Positions 9,057 through 20,528 of a DNA stretch of 64,000 bases are shown piece after piece. The position numbers were made by a program, and so were the translations under genes. Positions within the stretch are counted from its first letter, which is position 1; every line of letters begins with the position of its first letter. A model generated the notes under the pieces. The model saw only the letters and a program-made list of their open reading frames with translations. It did no database searches and was not told the origin of the DNA. The stretch is from Amoebophrya sp. A120 (taxonomy: Eukaryota; Sar; Dinophyceae; Syndiniales; Amoebophryaceae): positions 3,047,714-3,111,713 of the forward strand of contig CAJINV010000003.1 in assembly GCA_905178155.1 (NCBI GenBank). The letters run 5' to 3'.

Positions 9057-10871
9057 TTATGATAAGCAATAAAGAAAAAACAGTTGTCGTCGCAGCTCGT
9101 CCTCGCGAGCCTCAGAATTGCCGTACCTCCCGCCCCGCTGGGCCTCGCGATCGAGGTAAACGTCAACCACTACCCTCGCGTACGCAGAGCGCTGCGCATA
9201 GGATAGCTCCGTGTACTGTTCCGGATCGAAAATCTTGTGCACCAAATTCTCGTCGTCTTCCACTCTGTCGCTCGTCCTGTCTGCGACAATCAATCTCGTT
9301 TCTGGCGGCTCAAGACCGCGCGTGAGGATTTCTCGCAGTATTTGCTTGTTTTCTTCGAGTTCGGGATCAATCTCAATCGAGGGTTGCGAGCTCTGCGAGT
9401 GCTCCAGCGACTGTTCCGAGCTCTGCGAGGGCTTCCAGGGAAGCAGCTTCAGAAGACCATCCGCCTGCTGTGCACCGTCTGTGATCTCGCGCTGGCCTGC
9501 GGGCCACGGCTCTTCAAGCGGAAGCGCGTCAAGAGGATTATATGTGTTATAGGTTGGCCATTTTTCCGATAGTTTTCCCGGGACAAGAAAGTTTTTCGGG
9601 CTCGCAGGTGTCTTTAAGAGGGCATCAAGTGCCCGGGCGTAGGTTAAGAGGGACGACGGGTGCTGGCTCAAAAAGCTCACAATTTCTTCGTACTGTGGAG
9701 GCGGGCGCGCGTCGTCATCATACTTGCTCCTTGAAGGTGCAAATATTTCTTCGTGGCCGCGAGGTTCTTTTTCCCGCGTTGACACTTCCTGTTGCTGTTC
9801 CTCCGCTCCTTCGGAGCTCCGATTCTTTGCCTGAACGAAAAGTCGCAAGGCGAACAGGAGCGTATGCTGTGGGGCGTCTTTCTCATGTGCGCTCCATTCT
9901 CCGGCGGTCATCAGCCGACTGAGATCCCGCACAGCGCTTAGATTGCCAGCTTGAATGGCGCAGTGCAACAGTGAAAGGTTTGGCGCTCCGCCGTACTTCG
10001 TGCTTGCTGGCCAAAGAAGACTTTCTCCACTCGCCAAGGCGTGATGCAGTTCTTTCATGGAATCGAAGGGCTGTGCGCCGCCGTACGGATGCTGCACGGA
10101 TCCACACAGGATATCGCGTACCCGGTGCTTCTGCGACGCTCGTTCTTCTCCCATGAGCAGTTGAGAGGCGCCAGACGCGGAAGCGGAACGGCTCATGATT
10201 TTCTCACTACTGTAAATGAGACCGAGGATAGCAAAACTCTGTTTTCCGCGAAACCACTGAGCGATTGGTTCCTCGAAAAGCAGTGTCGGGATTTCCAACG
10301 GTGCTCCATCACCGAGCACCAGCTGCTGCAAACGCAAAGTGCCGAGTTGCCCGTCGATGATTCGTGCCGTTGAGGATATGTTCGGAGACTTCTTTCTCCT
10401 GGACGACGAACTACGCGACGACTTTCGTGCGCGGGCGGACGACGGGCGAGGTGAAGCGTGCGTCATTAGCTCGTGGCGCAGCCTGCGCAGGAATTTCCAG
10501 ATTGGCGTCTTTGACGGTGTCTTGAACCGAAGCTCCGTCAAACCTCCCGTGCTCGCATCTGTTGCCTGTAGGTGCACCTCAATCTGGTCCACATCGATTC
10601 CTTTAGAGTCCATCTCCGCCCGCCACGAACCGCCCAAACTCTTTCTCGCAGCGCTCGCGCTATACTTCCGTAGTCGTCCACCATAGAGATGGCCAAAAAA
10701 TTTACTCGTAGGTGATGAATTCAACTTTTTTTTGCGTCCTCCGCCTCCTCCCCCTCGTCGGCCCTCCTGGTCCTTTCGCACAGATACCCGGCGCACAAAT
10801 AAGCTGCCATCATGCATGCCGCTCACCATCAAGATGGTCGAGAGCAAGATCGGTACTAGTTGCATCGTCAT
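9057..10871 (-). CDS. Secreted ankyrin-like family protein, copy 2 (604 aa)
   Basis: Seen: a single exon from ATG 10871 (an alternative ATG lies at 10865) with a signal peptide (MQLVPILLSTILMVSGM), then a basic Gly-rich linker. A middle region around residues 300-321 (LLHCAIQAGNLSAVRDL) fits an ankyrin helix pair, followed by charged low-complexity sequence. It is a paralogue of the gene at 1-1701: the order of blocks is kept, but identity is low outside short motifs, which suggests fast divergence. Unlike copy 1 it has no introner. The last codons (GNSEAREDELRRQL) are the dispersed repeat, followed by a short unrelated tail and stop, so the native C terminus may have been replaced. Role unknown; export through the secretory route is inferred. 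Confidence 0.75.
   Translation of the reverse strand: MTMQLVPILLSTILMVSGMHDGSLFVRRVSVRKDQEGRRGGGGGGRKKKLNSSPTSKFFGHLYGGRLRKYSASAARKSLGGSWRAEMDSKGIDVDQIEVHLQATDASTGGLTELRFKTPSKTPIWKFLRRLRHELMTHASPRPSSARARKSSRSSSSRRKKSPNISSTARIIDGQLGTLRLQQLVLGDGAPLEIPTLLFEEPIAQWFRGKQSFAILGLIYSSEKIMSRSASASGASQLLMGEERASQKHRVRDILCGSVQHPYGGAQPFDSMKELHHALASGESLLWPASTKYGGAPNLSLLHCAIQAGNLSAVRDLSRLMTAGEWSAHEKDAPQHTLLFALRLFVQAKNRSSEGAEEQQQEVSTREKEPRGHEEIFAPSRSKYDDDARPPPQYEEIVSFLSQHPSSLLTYARALDALLKTPASPKNFLVPGKLSEKWPTYNTYNPLDALPLEEPWPAGQREITDGAQQADGLLKLLPWKPSQSSEQSLEHSQSSQPSIEIDPELEENKQILREILTRGLEPPETRLIVADRTSDRVEDDENLVHKIFDPEQYTELSYAQRSAYARVVVDVYLDREAQRGGRYGNSEAREDELRRQLFFLYCLS
9081..9120 (-). repeat. Dispersed repeat, copy 5, inside the C terminus of secreted protein copy 2
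   Basis: This is the only copy that lies within a long open frame. It encodes NSEAREDELRRQL and ends where the others continue with CTTGGA. Either the other copies derive from this gene's 3' end, or the repeat inserted here. Confidence 0.75.
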
Positions 10872-12254
10872 GGTGTTTGATAAAAAAGTATAATCTTTTA
10901 TATATTTTTTCTAGCGGTGAAGAAAGATGAGAAACGCTTTGACTACTTAGACGGTACGAGAAAGTCAACTTTTATAACAACATGCGTCGTTTAAATACAT
11001 AAATAGAAAATATCAACAGGCGTTTATATACATAAATGTCAAGCTGCTAGGAACTACTTATGACTTTGCTACTGTGCGACTCTCCTGTTAGTCTAGCTCA
11101 GTCTCCAGAAAGGTCGTGCTCCTCGGAAAAGCTGCTTTCCCTGTCCAGCTGTCTGAAAACAACAAAAGGAAAGATGCGCCTCACTTTTCGGAAAGAAAAT
11201 TACGCGGACACATTTCGTGATCTCCCGTTTGCACTTCACGATTTGCGCGCGTCTGCGTCATCCTTTCGATGAATTATTTACGGACAGTTAGACTTTTCGA
11301 CGGATCTCGCATTTTGTGGTTCGACCTTGATCCGGACATCATGCCTTGCACATCTCTCAAAAATCGGATCATAGATACAAATTCATTTTATTTCTTGGAG
11401 CTTCTTGATTTTGTTTTCAATTACGAACAGGCAGAGTTGAATTAGGTTTGCTTCAGATGCGGCCAGTGACCTCGCAAAATCCGGTAATGAATTTGGTGGT
11501 ATCTTCGGGTTTCCAGACTTATAGGTGCTGCATGCACATCAAATGTATTTTGGTACAAGTGTTCGTTACTGCGAACTATCAATGTCTCAGGTACAAGATC
11601 CATTGAAAAACTTGTGATACAATGGGGAGTCAATGTTTCTTGCAAGCGGGCGTGTCTGTTTCATTTGTTGAGACTAGTACATTTTATCTCGCGCCGACGC
11701 GTACTGTCGTGGGGAAATATTCATTTGCGTCTCTTATAATTTGCACATTGATGTAGTGAAGCGAAGCCACCTGCCTTGCTGTTATGCAAGAGGCGGAGTA
11801 GAACCTGTCCGGTTCTGCGATGCATATCATTAACTTGGTGACTTGTTTTGCAGTAAGTAGATTAATTTGAGAACATGTCCTTCCGTAGTACATTTGAAAA
11901 TAGTTGAGTTGCGCTAGTCAGTCTTTCATGGAAAACGTGGCCCCTCCGCCGTGGTGCGTGAGCCGAACACGGCCCCTTCCGCTCCTTCATCCGTTCGCCG
12001 TCTCCGCAAAGTAGTAATTAGCGGAGTTTCGGTATGCTGCTGAAAGCACGCGCGTGGGTCAGCATATAGTAGACAATGAGAATGGGAAGATTTGTCTTTC
12101 CGTACAGACTTTTAGATGACCTACACCTATTGCACCACAGCTGCAGGGAGAGCGACATCACATCAAGAACTCGAAAACTACATATTCACTCTCACTACTT
12201 GTAGTGGTTGTGTTGCTGCAAGAAGATGATGAAACAGAAACATATGAGGCATCA
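10872..12254. other. Intergenic, no gene seen
   Basis: This AT-rich spacer lies upstream of the secreted gene and downstream of the GDAP2-like gene. There are only short unrelated open frames on both strands and no recognisable element ends. Confidence 0.6.
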
Positions 12255-15200
12255 TCACATTGGCAATGGAGTTTTGAATTGGATGTACTTATGCCGACCC
12301 ACAGCCCGCGCTTTTCTGCGTACGAAAAAGGCGTCAAATTCCTCCACCGATCGCGGAACTGCCTCCCCCCGGTCCCGCAAGTACTGCCGCACCTCGGCAA
12401 CCGTATCGCAGTAGACCAAACGATTCCAGAAGTCGCTGCTGATGATCCCCGTGGCGTACCAAAACGCGAACAAGGCCTTGACAGCCATGGTGGGGTGGAC
12501 AATCAGAAACTGCATCCCCGGCAGAATGTACTCGACCGTACGGACAATCTCCCCAAAAAACTGCCGGGAAGCGGGCAGGTATTGTCCCGTGGCGTGTGCA
12601 TACACGAGAAAACACTCCTGGACGAGACGCCCCGGCGCAGGCGTGGCCATCTCGCGAAAGGGCTCGATGCGACCTGTTGTTGTTTCGGATCCGCGGGGGC
12701 CATAGCGCTCGATCGGAGACGAGCATTTTGAAGCTAGTAGTAGTGCAGCTAAGCAGCGACGTCTTAGAGCCAGTAGGCATTCTAGTGGGCCGCGTGATGC
12801 AGGCGCAGGCACGAAAATGCACTGACACGATAACTTTTCAACTACATTTGAACATGATATAGCGCTTAGTGTAAGAAGCTGAAAAACAAGTTAGTACTTG
12901 TGAAGTAGCGCAGCAGCTCCTCTTCGGCGAAGCGTGCGGGTATTTTGTCCCCGAGAAACCACAAGTGCGGCACGTGGTTTTGGCTGTGGTCCACGAGAAA
13001 ATCAAGCTGCTTGGACTGCATATCCCCGCAGTGACGCAGGGAACGGAAGTAGATGCGCGAACACTCCAGCGCGGTTTCAGCCTCCCACATGGTCAGGCTA
13101 AGCCTTCGCTGCGCTACGTGGTCCCAGTCGCCAACAAAGGCTTCGATCAGCTCCCCGTCATCCGACCGGTCGTCTCGCTGATTCTGGGGCGTCCCGTCCT
13201 AAGATGTGACCGGGGGAAAAAATCGATTTCGTGTTCATTATTCAAAATCGCAAAGAGCACCAGACGCGAACCATACTTGACTTGTTTCCAGGATGATCTT
13301 CCCAGTCGTGCTGCAGTTGATCACTGAGTCACACCCTCACAAAGTTCTCTCGCTTTTGGAGATGAGAGGAGCGCTAGGTGAAAAAAAAAATGACAAAAAC
13401 GACTTACGTTCTTTGACGCGTTTCGTACCTTTCCGCGTGTTGTGCGGGCGTCGTCTTCCTTGTCCTGGCGCTTACGAACCATTTTTTTCAGGTGGTCATG
13501 GGATTTGGTGCCACTCCGATTCTCGATGTACTCCCCTGTCTTCGGGTCGCCAAAAAACTGAGCCTGGAGGAGCATGTGCCGCTCGCGCGCCCGCTGTTGG
13601 GGATCTGTAGTAAACGTTTTCGCAACTGGCGGCTGTTCTTACATCCACTTGTTCCGACTTCTTCTCTGCAAACAAGCGCAACTACACCAGGACCAGGAGG
13701 ATTGTTTTAGTTTGACACACAGATGAAATAAACAGTAACAGACACACTCGGAGCCGACGTGCAAAATGCAATAGGCGCATATTGTCCAGAACCATTTATG
13801 CAGTAGCGGAAATGAAGACAAGTAGACCGGTAAAATTTTACCCAGCGGGGGAGCCTGCACGCCGCTCGTCCTTTCTGCCGCAGGAGCAAGTGACGGATCA
13901 TCGTTCTGGTGCAAGCTGTCTTCATCGTTCTGGAGGTTCTCCAGCCCGATCCACGCGTTTAATTCTTGGAATAGGATGAGGGAGCCCTCCTTGGGGAACC
14001 GTGGGAAGTACACTTTCAGTAGCTGCTTCGTCAACTCGATGTGATCCGAGAACGGGGACACGAGGATCACGTCCTCGATATTATTGGGCAACAAGTCCAG
14101 CCACCGGCGCACCGTGCGCAGCAGGATGTGGACGCTCTCCTTAAGCGGGTAGTTTTTTCGCACGGAGTAGCAAATCGGAATTGCGATGGACTTCAGTTTC
14201 AGTTCGTCGGCCATCTTCAGCATCTCCCGGACCTGCGGAGTGTAGCTACAACTTCTGTGGCTTATCATTTGTTCAGTTTTAGACGACAGCGGAGCGGCTA
14301 CCGAGAGAAGAAAAAGAACCGAAGCACCTACGTTGAGAGATCAATATCGTGTGGCTCAGCACAAAAAAAAAATGTCTCAACAAGAAGTTGTTACTTACAC
14401 AGACATGCCACGTGTGCCTCGCTGCTTTTTTGTACTTGACCGTGTACCGGGGGCCCGAGAAGAGCAGCAGCTTCCGACAGAGCAAATTTCCGAAATTTCC
14501 CTTCATGTGAACAACTTCGCCACCGCGGAGGAGTTTCGAAGGCTGCGTCAACGTCGTATCTCCGTCCGCAGAGTTGACCAGGATTGTGTGTCCCACGTCC
14601 CGCGGATTCCAATTGCGTGAGAGCGTGCGACCTGGCCCGCCGAAGGACGACGTCCCCCCGTCCCCATGGTGGTAGCCACCCCCTCCGCCGTGGGGATTCC
14701 CGTAAATTTGATTCTGCGTCTCGAAGCCGTCCGTATGTATCGCACGAAAAAACTGTTTCACTGTGGTGATTTTGCAAAATCTGCATCACAAGTTTGTTAC
14801 GCGTGACACTGAAAATCTGTCATGCGGAGTTCCTAAGGGAAAACACAGCTAGAAATCCATTGTCTTGCATGTGTGGCATGACACACACTTCTGCGATCCA
14901 TTTTCTGCATCACAAGTTCACAGTGAAACAGTTTTTTCTTGCGATAGTATGCCCAAAGAAGTCAATGCTGTCTTCTGACACCAGCGTAGAGAGCATCTGA
15001 CTCCCGGAGTGCAAGCTCATCACGTGGTGATACCTTTGATTGTGGAAAAAATTGCGACGACAACTAGTATTCACGAAAACCTCTGCGCTGTGCTGCTCTA
15101 CTCTACGCAGCTGCGGGAATAATTGTGGTTCGGATCCAGCCTTTACGTCCTTCTTCTTGTTTTTCCAAAAACTACGAGCATGCACAACTCTTCACATGGG

Positions 15201-16128
15201 CCTCGAGGGTACTACTACTTATCAAAGCAGAGTACTCTTTGAGAACGTTTCGCACCCCAGCGACTGGCAGGAGGGAGCAGGGGTTTTCACGCGCTTCGGG
15301 ATTTCCGAGTGGGCTGAAATCGGAGGGGTGCGACCCCCCGGACTGGAAGCGTCCGGATGGCTGGTTCTGGTTGCTGGTGGAACGGGTTGCGCTGTTCGCG
15401 TCATCTTCATCCCCGATGTAATACTGCTGCGCGTTCTGGATAATTACCGGCGGAGCAGGTGGAGCACCTCCTGCTCCTGCACCCCCTCCGTAATTGTACA
15501 CAGCATTTGCGTTCGACGGCGCGAGCGGGTGGTTGCCGTAGAAGTTGTTTCCGCCGCTGCTACTGCTGCTGCTAGCGCTGCTACTGGACCCACCGTAGGC
15601 GGTCGACCGATCGTCCACAATATGCGACTGCGAACCCGCATCCTGGTTGTACTTGTTGCGGCTGGGGGAATTCCTAGGAGAATCCGTGGGCGGAAATGCG
15701 TACGAAACATCCAACGTCAGTGCATGTGCGTCCAAGCTGCATATGTCGCCCTGTTGTAATGTCGATTCGTCGGCGCATTGAGTATGATAAAAAAAATAAT
15801 GGTCCAAGAACCTACAAGAAGAAAAAGCGTGTGCGACAACGACAAGGCGCTTGATGGTCCGGCGCTGCACATCATGAAGAACCTGATAAAGCTTAATCCG
15901 CTTGCAGGGGCGGACGTCGACCTGGAAAGGATTTTCCAGTTCCTCCGCCCCGATTGCATTGTCGTCTGACTTTGCCTCGTCCTCTCTGCGCGCCAGATCC
16001 GCCCAGGTGGGCAGGTTTCGCACGGATACCTGTTGGTCTTCGCGCTGTCGGTAGTCGTCGACAAAGTCGGCCCCGGGGGCCTCCGGATCGAAGATCGACG
16101 ACAGGGCACTGGATACTATGTCCGTCAT
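12255..16128 (-). CDS. GDAP2: GDAP2-like protein: macro domain + CRAL-TRIO domain, 865 aa predicted
   Basis: Exons: 16128-15883, 15750-15236, 15033-14399 (split by an introner at 14738-14946), 14232-13842, 13637-13408, 13198-12898, 12748-12255. All conventional joins are GT-AG and the sum is an exact 866 codons. The N terminus has LPTWADL and NPFQ as in animal GDAP2. A macro fold follows: GDICSLDAHAL, then GPRYTVKYKKAAR, then LKLKSIAIPICYSVRKNYPL and IEDVILVSPFSDH. The C-terminal part matches the GDAP2 CRAL-TRIO domain (FLVYAHATGQYL, MQFLIVHPTMAVKALF). Macro domains bind ADP-ribose and CRAL-TRIO domains bind lipids. GDAP2's cellular role is poorly known. The usual macro Asn-rich loop is not conserved, and more than 150 Ser/Gly/Asn-rich residues are inserted inside the macro domain, so ligand binding is doubtful. 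Confidence 0.85.
14738..14946 (-). mobile_element. Introner element 5, in GDAP2-like gene
   Basis: It is 209 bp. The symmetrical ends are TATCGCAAGAAAAAACTG and the inverse of TATCGCACGAAAAAACTG. The flanking duplication CATAC is perfect. Excision gives GGG CAT ACG GAC GGC, which keeps the macro-domain frame. It is related to the elements at 1326 and 52711. Confidence 0.9.
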
Positions 16129-16855
16129 GCCTGGACACTGTGCTCGTCGATTTGTCGGTTGACGAGGGCCGCGCAGAACCTGCCGCTAGTACTAGTCGCG
16201 TGCTGCTGGTGCTGACATCGTATTCTAGTCGTGGTCGCGCCGATGTGTTGTCGTGGTGGTCCCCGACTTGAGGCCGACAAGGCTTTTCTGGTCCTGTTAC
16301 AAACAGAGCATGCATTTAGTCTCAGACAAAAGTACTGCCTGGTATCAATTCGTTCTGGAGATAATTTCTCGTGATATCCCTATCGTATCTAGTACCCCGC
16401 GGCGCTCCGAGAAGGAGGCGCTGCACTCTTCCTAATCATGCTCGCCTTGGATCAGGATCTTTGGCAACGTGGACGCTGCATTTGACGCACGAAGTCTTAC
16501 AGAGTAACTTGCACGACGCGGTTGCACTGCAATGGGTACTATGACAAGAGCCTGGTCCGTTTTCTCTCTCACGAAAAACGTGCAACCGAAGGAGGTCCAA
16601 GAATTTGTAGTGCAAGTAAGTGACGAGAAGCAAATGCCGCAGACGCAAACTGCTTGCAGTGTTGGACGACGCTGAAGTCTTCTTCACAGCTGCAATTCTG
16701 AATGGAAAAGAAAACCGCATCGAAGATATTGCGATGCTACGCACGAAAAGTTTCAGATTGCAAATAAAGGTTCTTCAACAGTCGGCGTTTGAAAAACTCG
16801 GTGTTCATCTCCCTCGAAGAAGTCAGAGTAAAACAGATAAATCAGACGCGCGACC
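16129..16855. other. Intergenic, no gene seen
   Basis: The spacer upstream of the GDAP2-like start holds only short frames. The stretch 16130-16280 is GC-richer and may be the 5' leader. Nothing else stands out. Confidence 0.55.
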
Positions 16856-19232
16856 TCAGCCAAATAAATCCAGGTCAATGTCATTCGGCTTATTTTCGGC
16901 CTTCTGCTTTTCTGCCTCCCGATCGGTAAGAATGATCTGGGGGCTGGTTGGTATCTTTGGCTGTGGAAAGCTCGCTGGAAAAGCGTCATTGTTCGCGTTC
17001 GCAAATAGATCTGCACCTCCTGCGCCAGGTTGTACTAGGGCACCCCCTCCAAGCAGGTCGTTGCCTGTTGCTCCGTGGTCCTGCGAGGCACCAAACGGCT
17101 GGAAACCGGAAAACCCGGGTGTGGCATGGGGGGCAGACTGATGTGCGGGGACCGCCGCGGGGAAGCCGCCCAACAAGTCGTTTCCGCCCGCAGAAAAAAA
17201 TTCTGCCGTCGGGGCGGAGGGCGCGGACGGAGCCCCACCAAACGCTCCGAAATCCGCGTCAAAACCAACGCTGCCGGTAGCAAAGCCATCGTTGCCTCCA
17301 AGGAGATCTTCTCCGCCCGCCGAGCCTGACGCAGGCGGTCCACCACCTTTTTGTGATGAGAGGTAGTACGAGAGAACTCGATATTCATCATTTCAGTGAT
17401 AGATTATGCAACACATTTGTTGTTCCAGATGCTTGAGTGATACTATACATGTTTGAGATCCTCACTTAAGCCGCTGTTTGTTCCTCTTGTAAATTGCTTT
17501 CGAGCTGCTAAACCATTTTTGCATGTTCAAGTATAAATTTGAGGCTCACGAAGTAGAGAAGCAAACTTCACAGCTAAACCCACCTGAGAGGAGATCTATT
17601 CCACCGCCGGCACTCGAGCTAGCAGCCTGAGATTTGCCGCCACTGGAAAAGAAATCCGCGTCGCCGAAGAAGTCATTGCTGGGTGCGGGAGCGGAAGCAG
17701 GAACCGCGTCACCGCCGAGAAGGTCGATCTCGCCTCCACCACCACCAAAAGATCTGTAGACAGTTCATATCACGGACTTGATACCATGTACATCATGTCA
17801 AACATCTTTTTCAAACAATGAATCCGCTCAACAAGTTTCATCTTGAGGCAAGAAAAAGACTGGCTGCACTAAAACCTTTTCGAGGAGCTGCTAGCATGCT
17901 GCGAGCCGAAGTTGCCAAAGTCCTCGTCGGAGGGCTTTTTTCTGACCGGCGCCATGACAGGCGCGTTGCTCGGTGCGCCGAGACGTGGAATCGGCGCGGA
18001 ACTGGATACTTTCGGTGCTTCAAGCAAAGACACCTTTCCCTTTCCAGGACTCATGTCGAGAAGGTCCTCTGTCGTGTCTGCGTTTGATGTTCCAGCAAAA
18101 TTTGCAAACCCTCCATTGATGTTCCCCGGCTCGGCTTCCAACAATGTCCCGTTCGCCGGTGACGCCCTGATGAATTTATTGAGAAGCACATGCAGCTGCA
18201 CATCGATGAATTATTACGCGCAGGATTCCGACGAGCAAAGGTCTTCGTTGTGCTGCCGTGGAAGGGCTAACATTGTTGTTGTCAGAAAACACGTTGAAGA
18301 ATAGAACCTCCGTGAAGCTGCTACGCGTAGTAAAATAGTATTTCTGTAGTTGAAAAATCTCTTCTTTACATACTTGGCATTTTCCAGTTCCTCTTCTCGT
18401 TCTTCGAGTTGTTTCTTTCGCTCGTACTCGTGCTCCATTTGCGCGGATTTCACCTTCTGAAACCGCTCGTCAAACGCCTTTTCAAAGCCCTTGTCCCCAC
18501 GCACGTTGACCTTGCCCTGAAAGGGTTTCTGCTCCAGGATCTTCACGCCGTCCTTCGTCCGCAGAGACACCCATCCGTACACAGGTTGGATCTGCGAGAT
18601 TACAGGATATTATCATATCTAGACATCTGCCATGTAGAAGTCTCCACCGCTACTAGCGGTGAAGACTTCTCTATCATATCTAGTACTAGCGGTCCGCTAG
18701 TACTAGTATAAGGCTACATTACAACGCCTACAATCAAACAGCACGCTCCGACGCGGAATAATTTCAGGGATACGACGATGATGTTTTGGCACACTTAAGT
18801 ACTTACCATTCGTGCCCTGCGACCAACCACCTCCACGATGGTGACCGTTTCAGCGTAGTTGAGCTGGTGGACCTGCGCAGTGGTGGTGTCGTAACCTTCC
18901 CGCACGAGCGCACCCCCACGGTGACAAACCTTAAACTTTACCGGGTTCTCCAGGGTCGGGTGCTGTTCTTCAACCATCTTTGAGACCTGTTGAACGAGAT
19001 TTGTTACAATTAATATCCCCTGTAGGGTTACTTTTTTATGAGTATTTCTAATGTAATCCGTTGTGTCCTGGCTCGCAGCAACCGAAGAAACAGCAGCCGT
19101 TAACGTCAGGGTCAGCTGCCCTACCACCTAAAAGAAAGAAGCACTCACCGCATGGTCGATTTTGTGGACGATTTTGTGGCCAAGATTGGCCAGCTTGTCC
19201 TTGATGATAGCACTGTGCGTCAAGTTGTTCAT
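16856..19232 (-). CDS. SH3-like domain protein with adaptor-type DLLGG/DLF tail, 488 aa
   Basis: Exons: 19232-19149, 18986-18807, 18591-18370, 18195-17876, 17753-17584, 17346-16856. All are GT-AG and total 489 codons including the stop. Exon 1 gives MNNLTHSAIIKDKLANLG. Exons 2-3 form a bacterial-SH3-like fold signature (FKVCHRGGALVREGYD to VVGRRARM to PVYGWVSLRTKDG). A coiled coil rich in E/K follows. The C-terminal half is disordered and Gly/Ser/Pro-rich, with repeated DLLGG, DLLDM, DLF, FGAF and FGNF motifs like those in endocytic accessory proteins that bind clathrin adaptors. A vesicle-trafficking role is inference from these motifs. I cannot name an orthologue. A short Met-Asn first exon suggests an upstream noncoding leader; the 34-bp direct repeat begins about 130 bp upstream. 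Confidence 0.75.
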
Positions 19233-19362
19233 CTTTTTTACGGCCTGGAGCTGGAGCCTGCACCGTAGTGGAAGTTGAACTTCTACTGCGTATGTTCGCA
19301 CGAGACGCTACCTCGCAATTTCGTGTCCACGATCTTCTCTGCTTCCCACGGAACAGGGATCG

Positions 19363-19396
19363 ATGTAGAGCAGTCGCGGGGCACCTGGAGCACAGT
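19363..19396 (+). repeat. 34-bp direct repeat, left copy
   Basis: It begins ATGTAGAGCAGTCGCGGGGC and is repeated in the same direction at 20529-20562. A 19-bp sequence just inside it (19413-19431, GGCACTGAACC...) recurs inverted at 20509-20527 with one mismatch. The pair brackets about 1.1 kb of satellite-like sequence. Confidence 0.85.
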
Positions 19397-19699
19397 TGGA
19401 TCGATGTAAATTGGCACTGAACCACATCGACAAAGACTTTTTCGGGAAATTGCCCAGTGACCCAGTTGAGATCGAGTTCAAACAGTGCCGGCGTTGTGGC
19501 TAAATGTGTCGCGGGCGTTCGTATAAATGTTCAGAGTTACTCCTGGTCCTGCTAGAACGAGCGCCCCAGTTGTGCTTTTTGCAGCTGAAAAGCGCGCAAA
19601 GGAAAAAGGCGCACTTTTTCAGCTGAAAAAAACCGCCAAGACGCTTTGTTCGAGCGCGAATTCATGGCTCAACTTCCAGCCCCGGCGAGACTCGAGAAG

Positions 19700-20500
19700 T
19701 GCGAAGATGATGAGCAACACATCGAGATTGAACCAAGATCGAGCGGAGAGCAAGCTGGAACCGAGTTGGGATGTAGTTGAGATCGAGCTGACATCGAGTT
19801 GGCATCGAGTTGGCAACATCGAGTTGGCATCGAGTTGAGACCGAATCGAGACCGAGTTGAGACCGAGTTGAGATCGAGTTGAGACCGAGTTGAGATTTTC
19901 ACTTTTTTGTCAGCCCAAATGTGCTTTTTTTCAGCTGAAAAAAAGCGCAAAGGTGCAATTTTTCAGCTGAAAAAAAGCGCCGCGCGATTTTTCAGCTGAA
20001 AAAAAGCTTGTTCCTTTTTTCAGTGAAAAAAGAGTGAAAATCTCAACTCGAGGATGGCTCGATCTCAACTCGATCTCAAGTCGATCTCAAGTCGATCTCA
20101 ACTCGGTCGGTCGCAACTCGATTCCAGCGAGCGCGATCGCAACTCGGTCTCAACTTTTACTTTGTCCGTGCCCACTCGGTCTCAACTTACTCTCGATTCG
20201 ATCTCGACGGAGTGGAAACATTGCAGCTTTTTTCACCTGAAAAAAAGCTCGCCCTGAATATGCAAGATCCAGATTTACTGCCCACCCGGTCGAGCACGAG
20301 GGAGCTCATCCTCATGCTTTGGACAGAAGCAACGGTCGTGGGGACGCACAAAAGCACCTTGCACAGCTATCCTATCCACCTACACGCGCGGACGCTTGTT
20401 CTGGAAATTTTGGGCACTAGAAGCGTCGCTGCTAATGAATGCCCAGATCATGCAAATTTCGACTCGATCTCAACTCGGGTCTTAAGTCAATCTCAACTTT
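19700..20500. repeat. Head-to-head GAGTTGAGACC / CTCAACTCGATCT arrays with CAGCTG palindromes
   Basis: From about 19,700 to 19,890 the plus strand repeats GAGATCGAGTTGAGACCGAG-like units. From about 20,040 to 20,210, and again near 20,460-20,500, it repeats the inverse, CTCGATCTCAACTCG. Between and around the two halves lie at least five TTTTTCAGCTGAAAAA palindromes (around 19615, 19930, 19965, 19990 and a variant at 20227). The whole has dyad symmetry around 19,970. Confidence 0.8.
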
Positions 20501-20528
20501 TTTACTTTGTCGAAGTGGTTCAGTGCCT

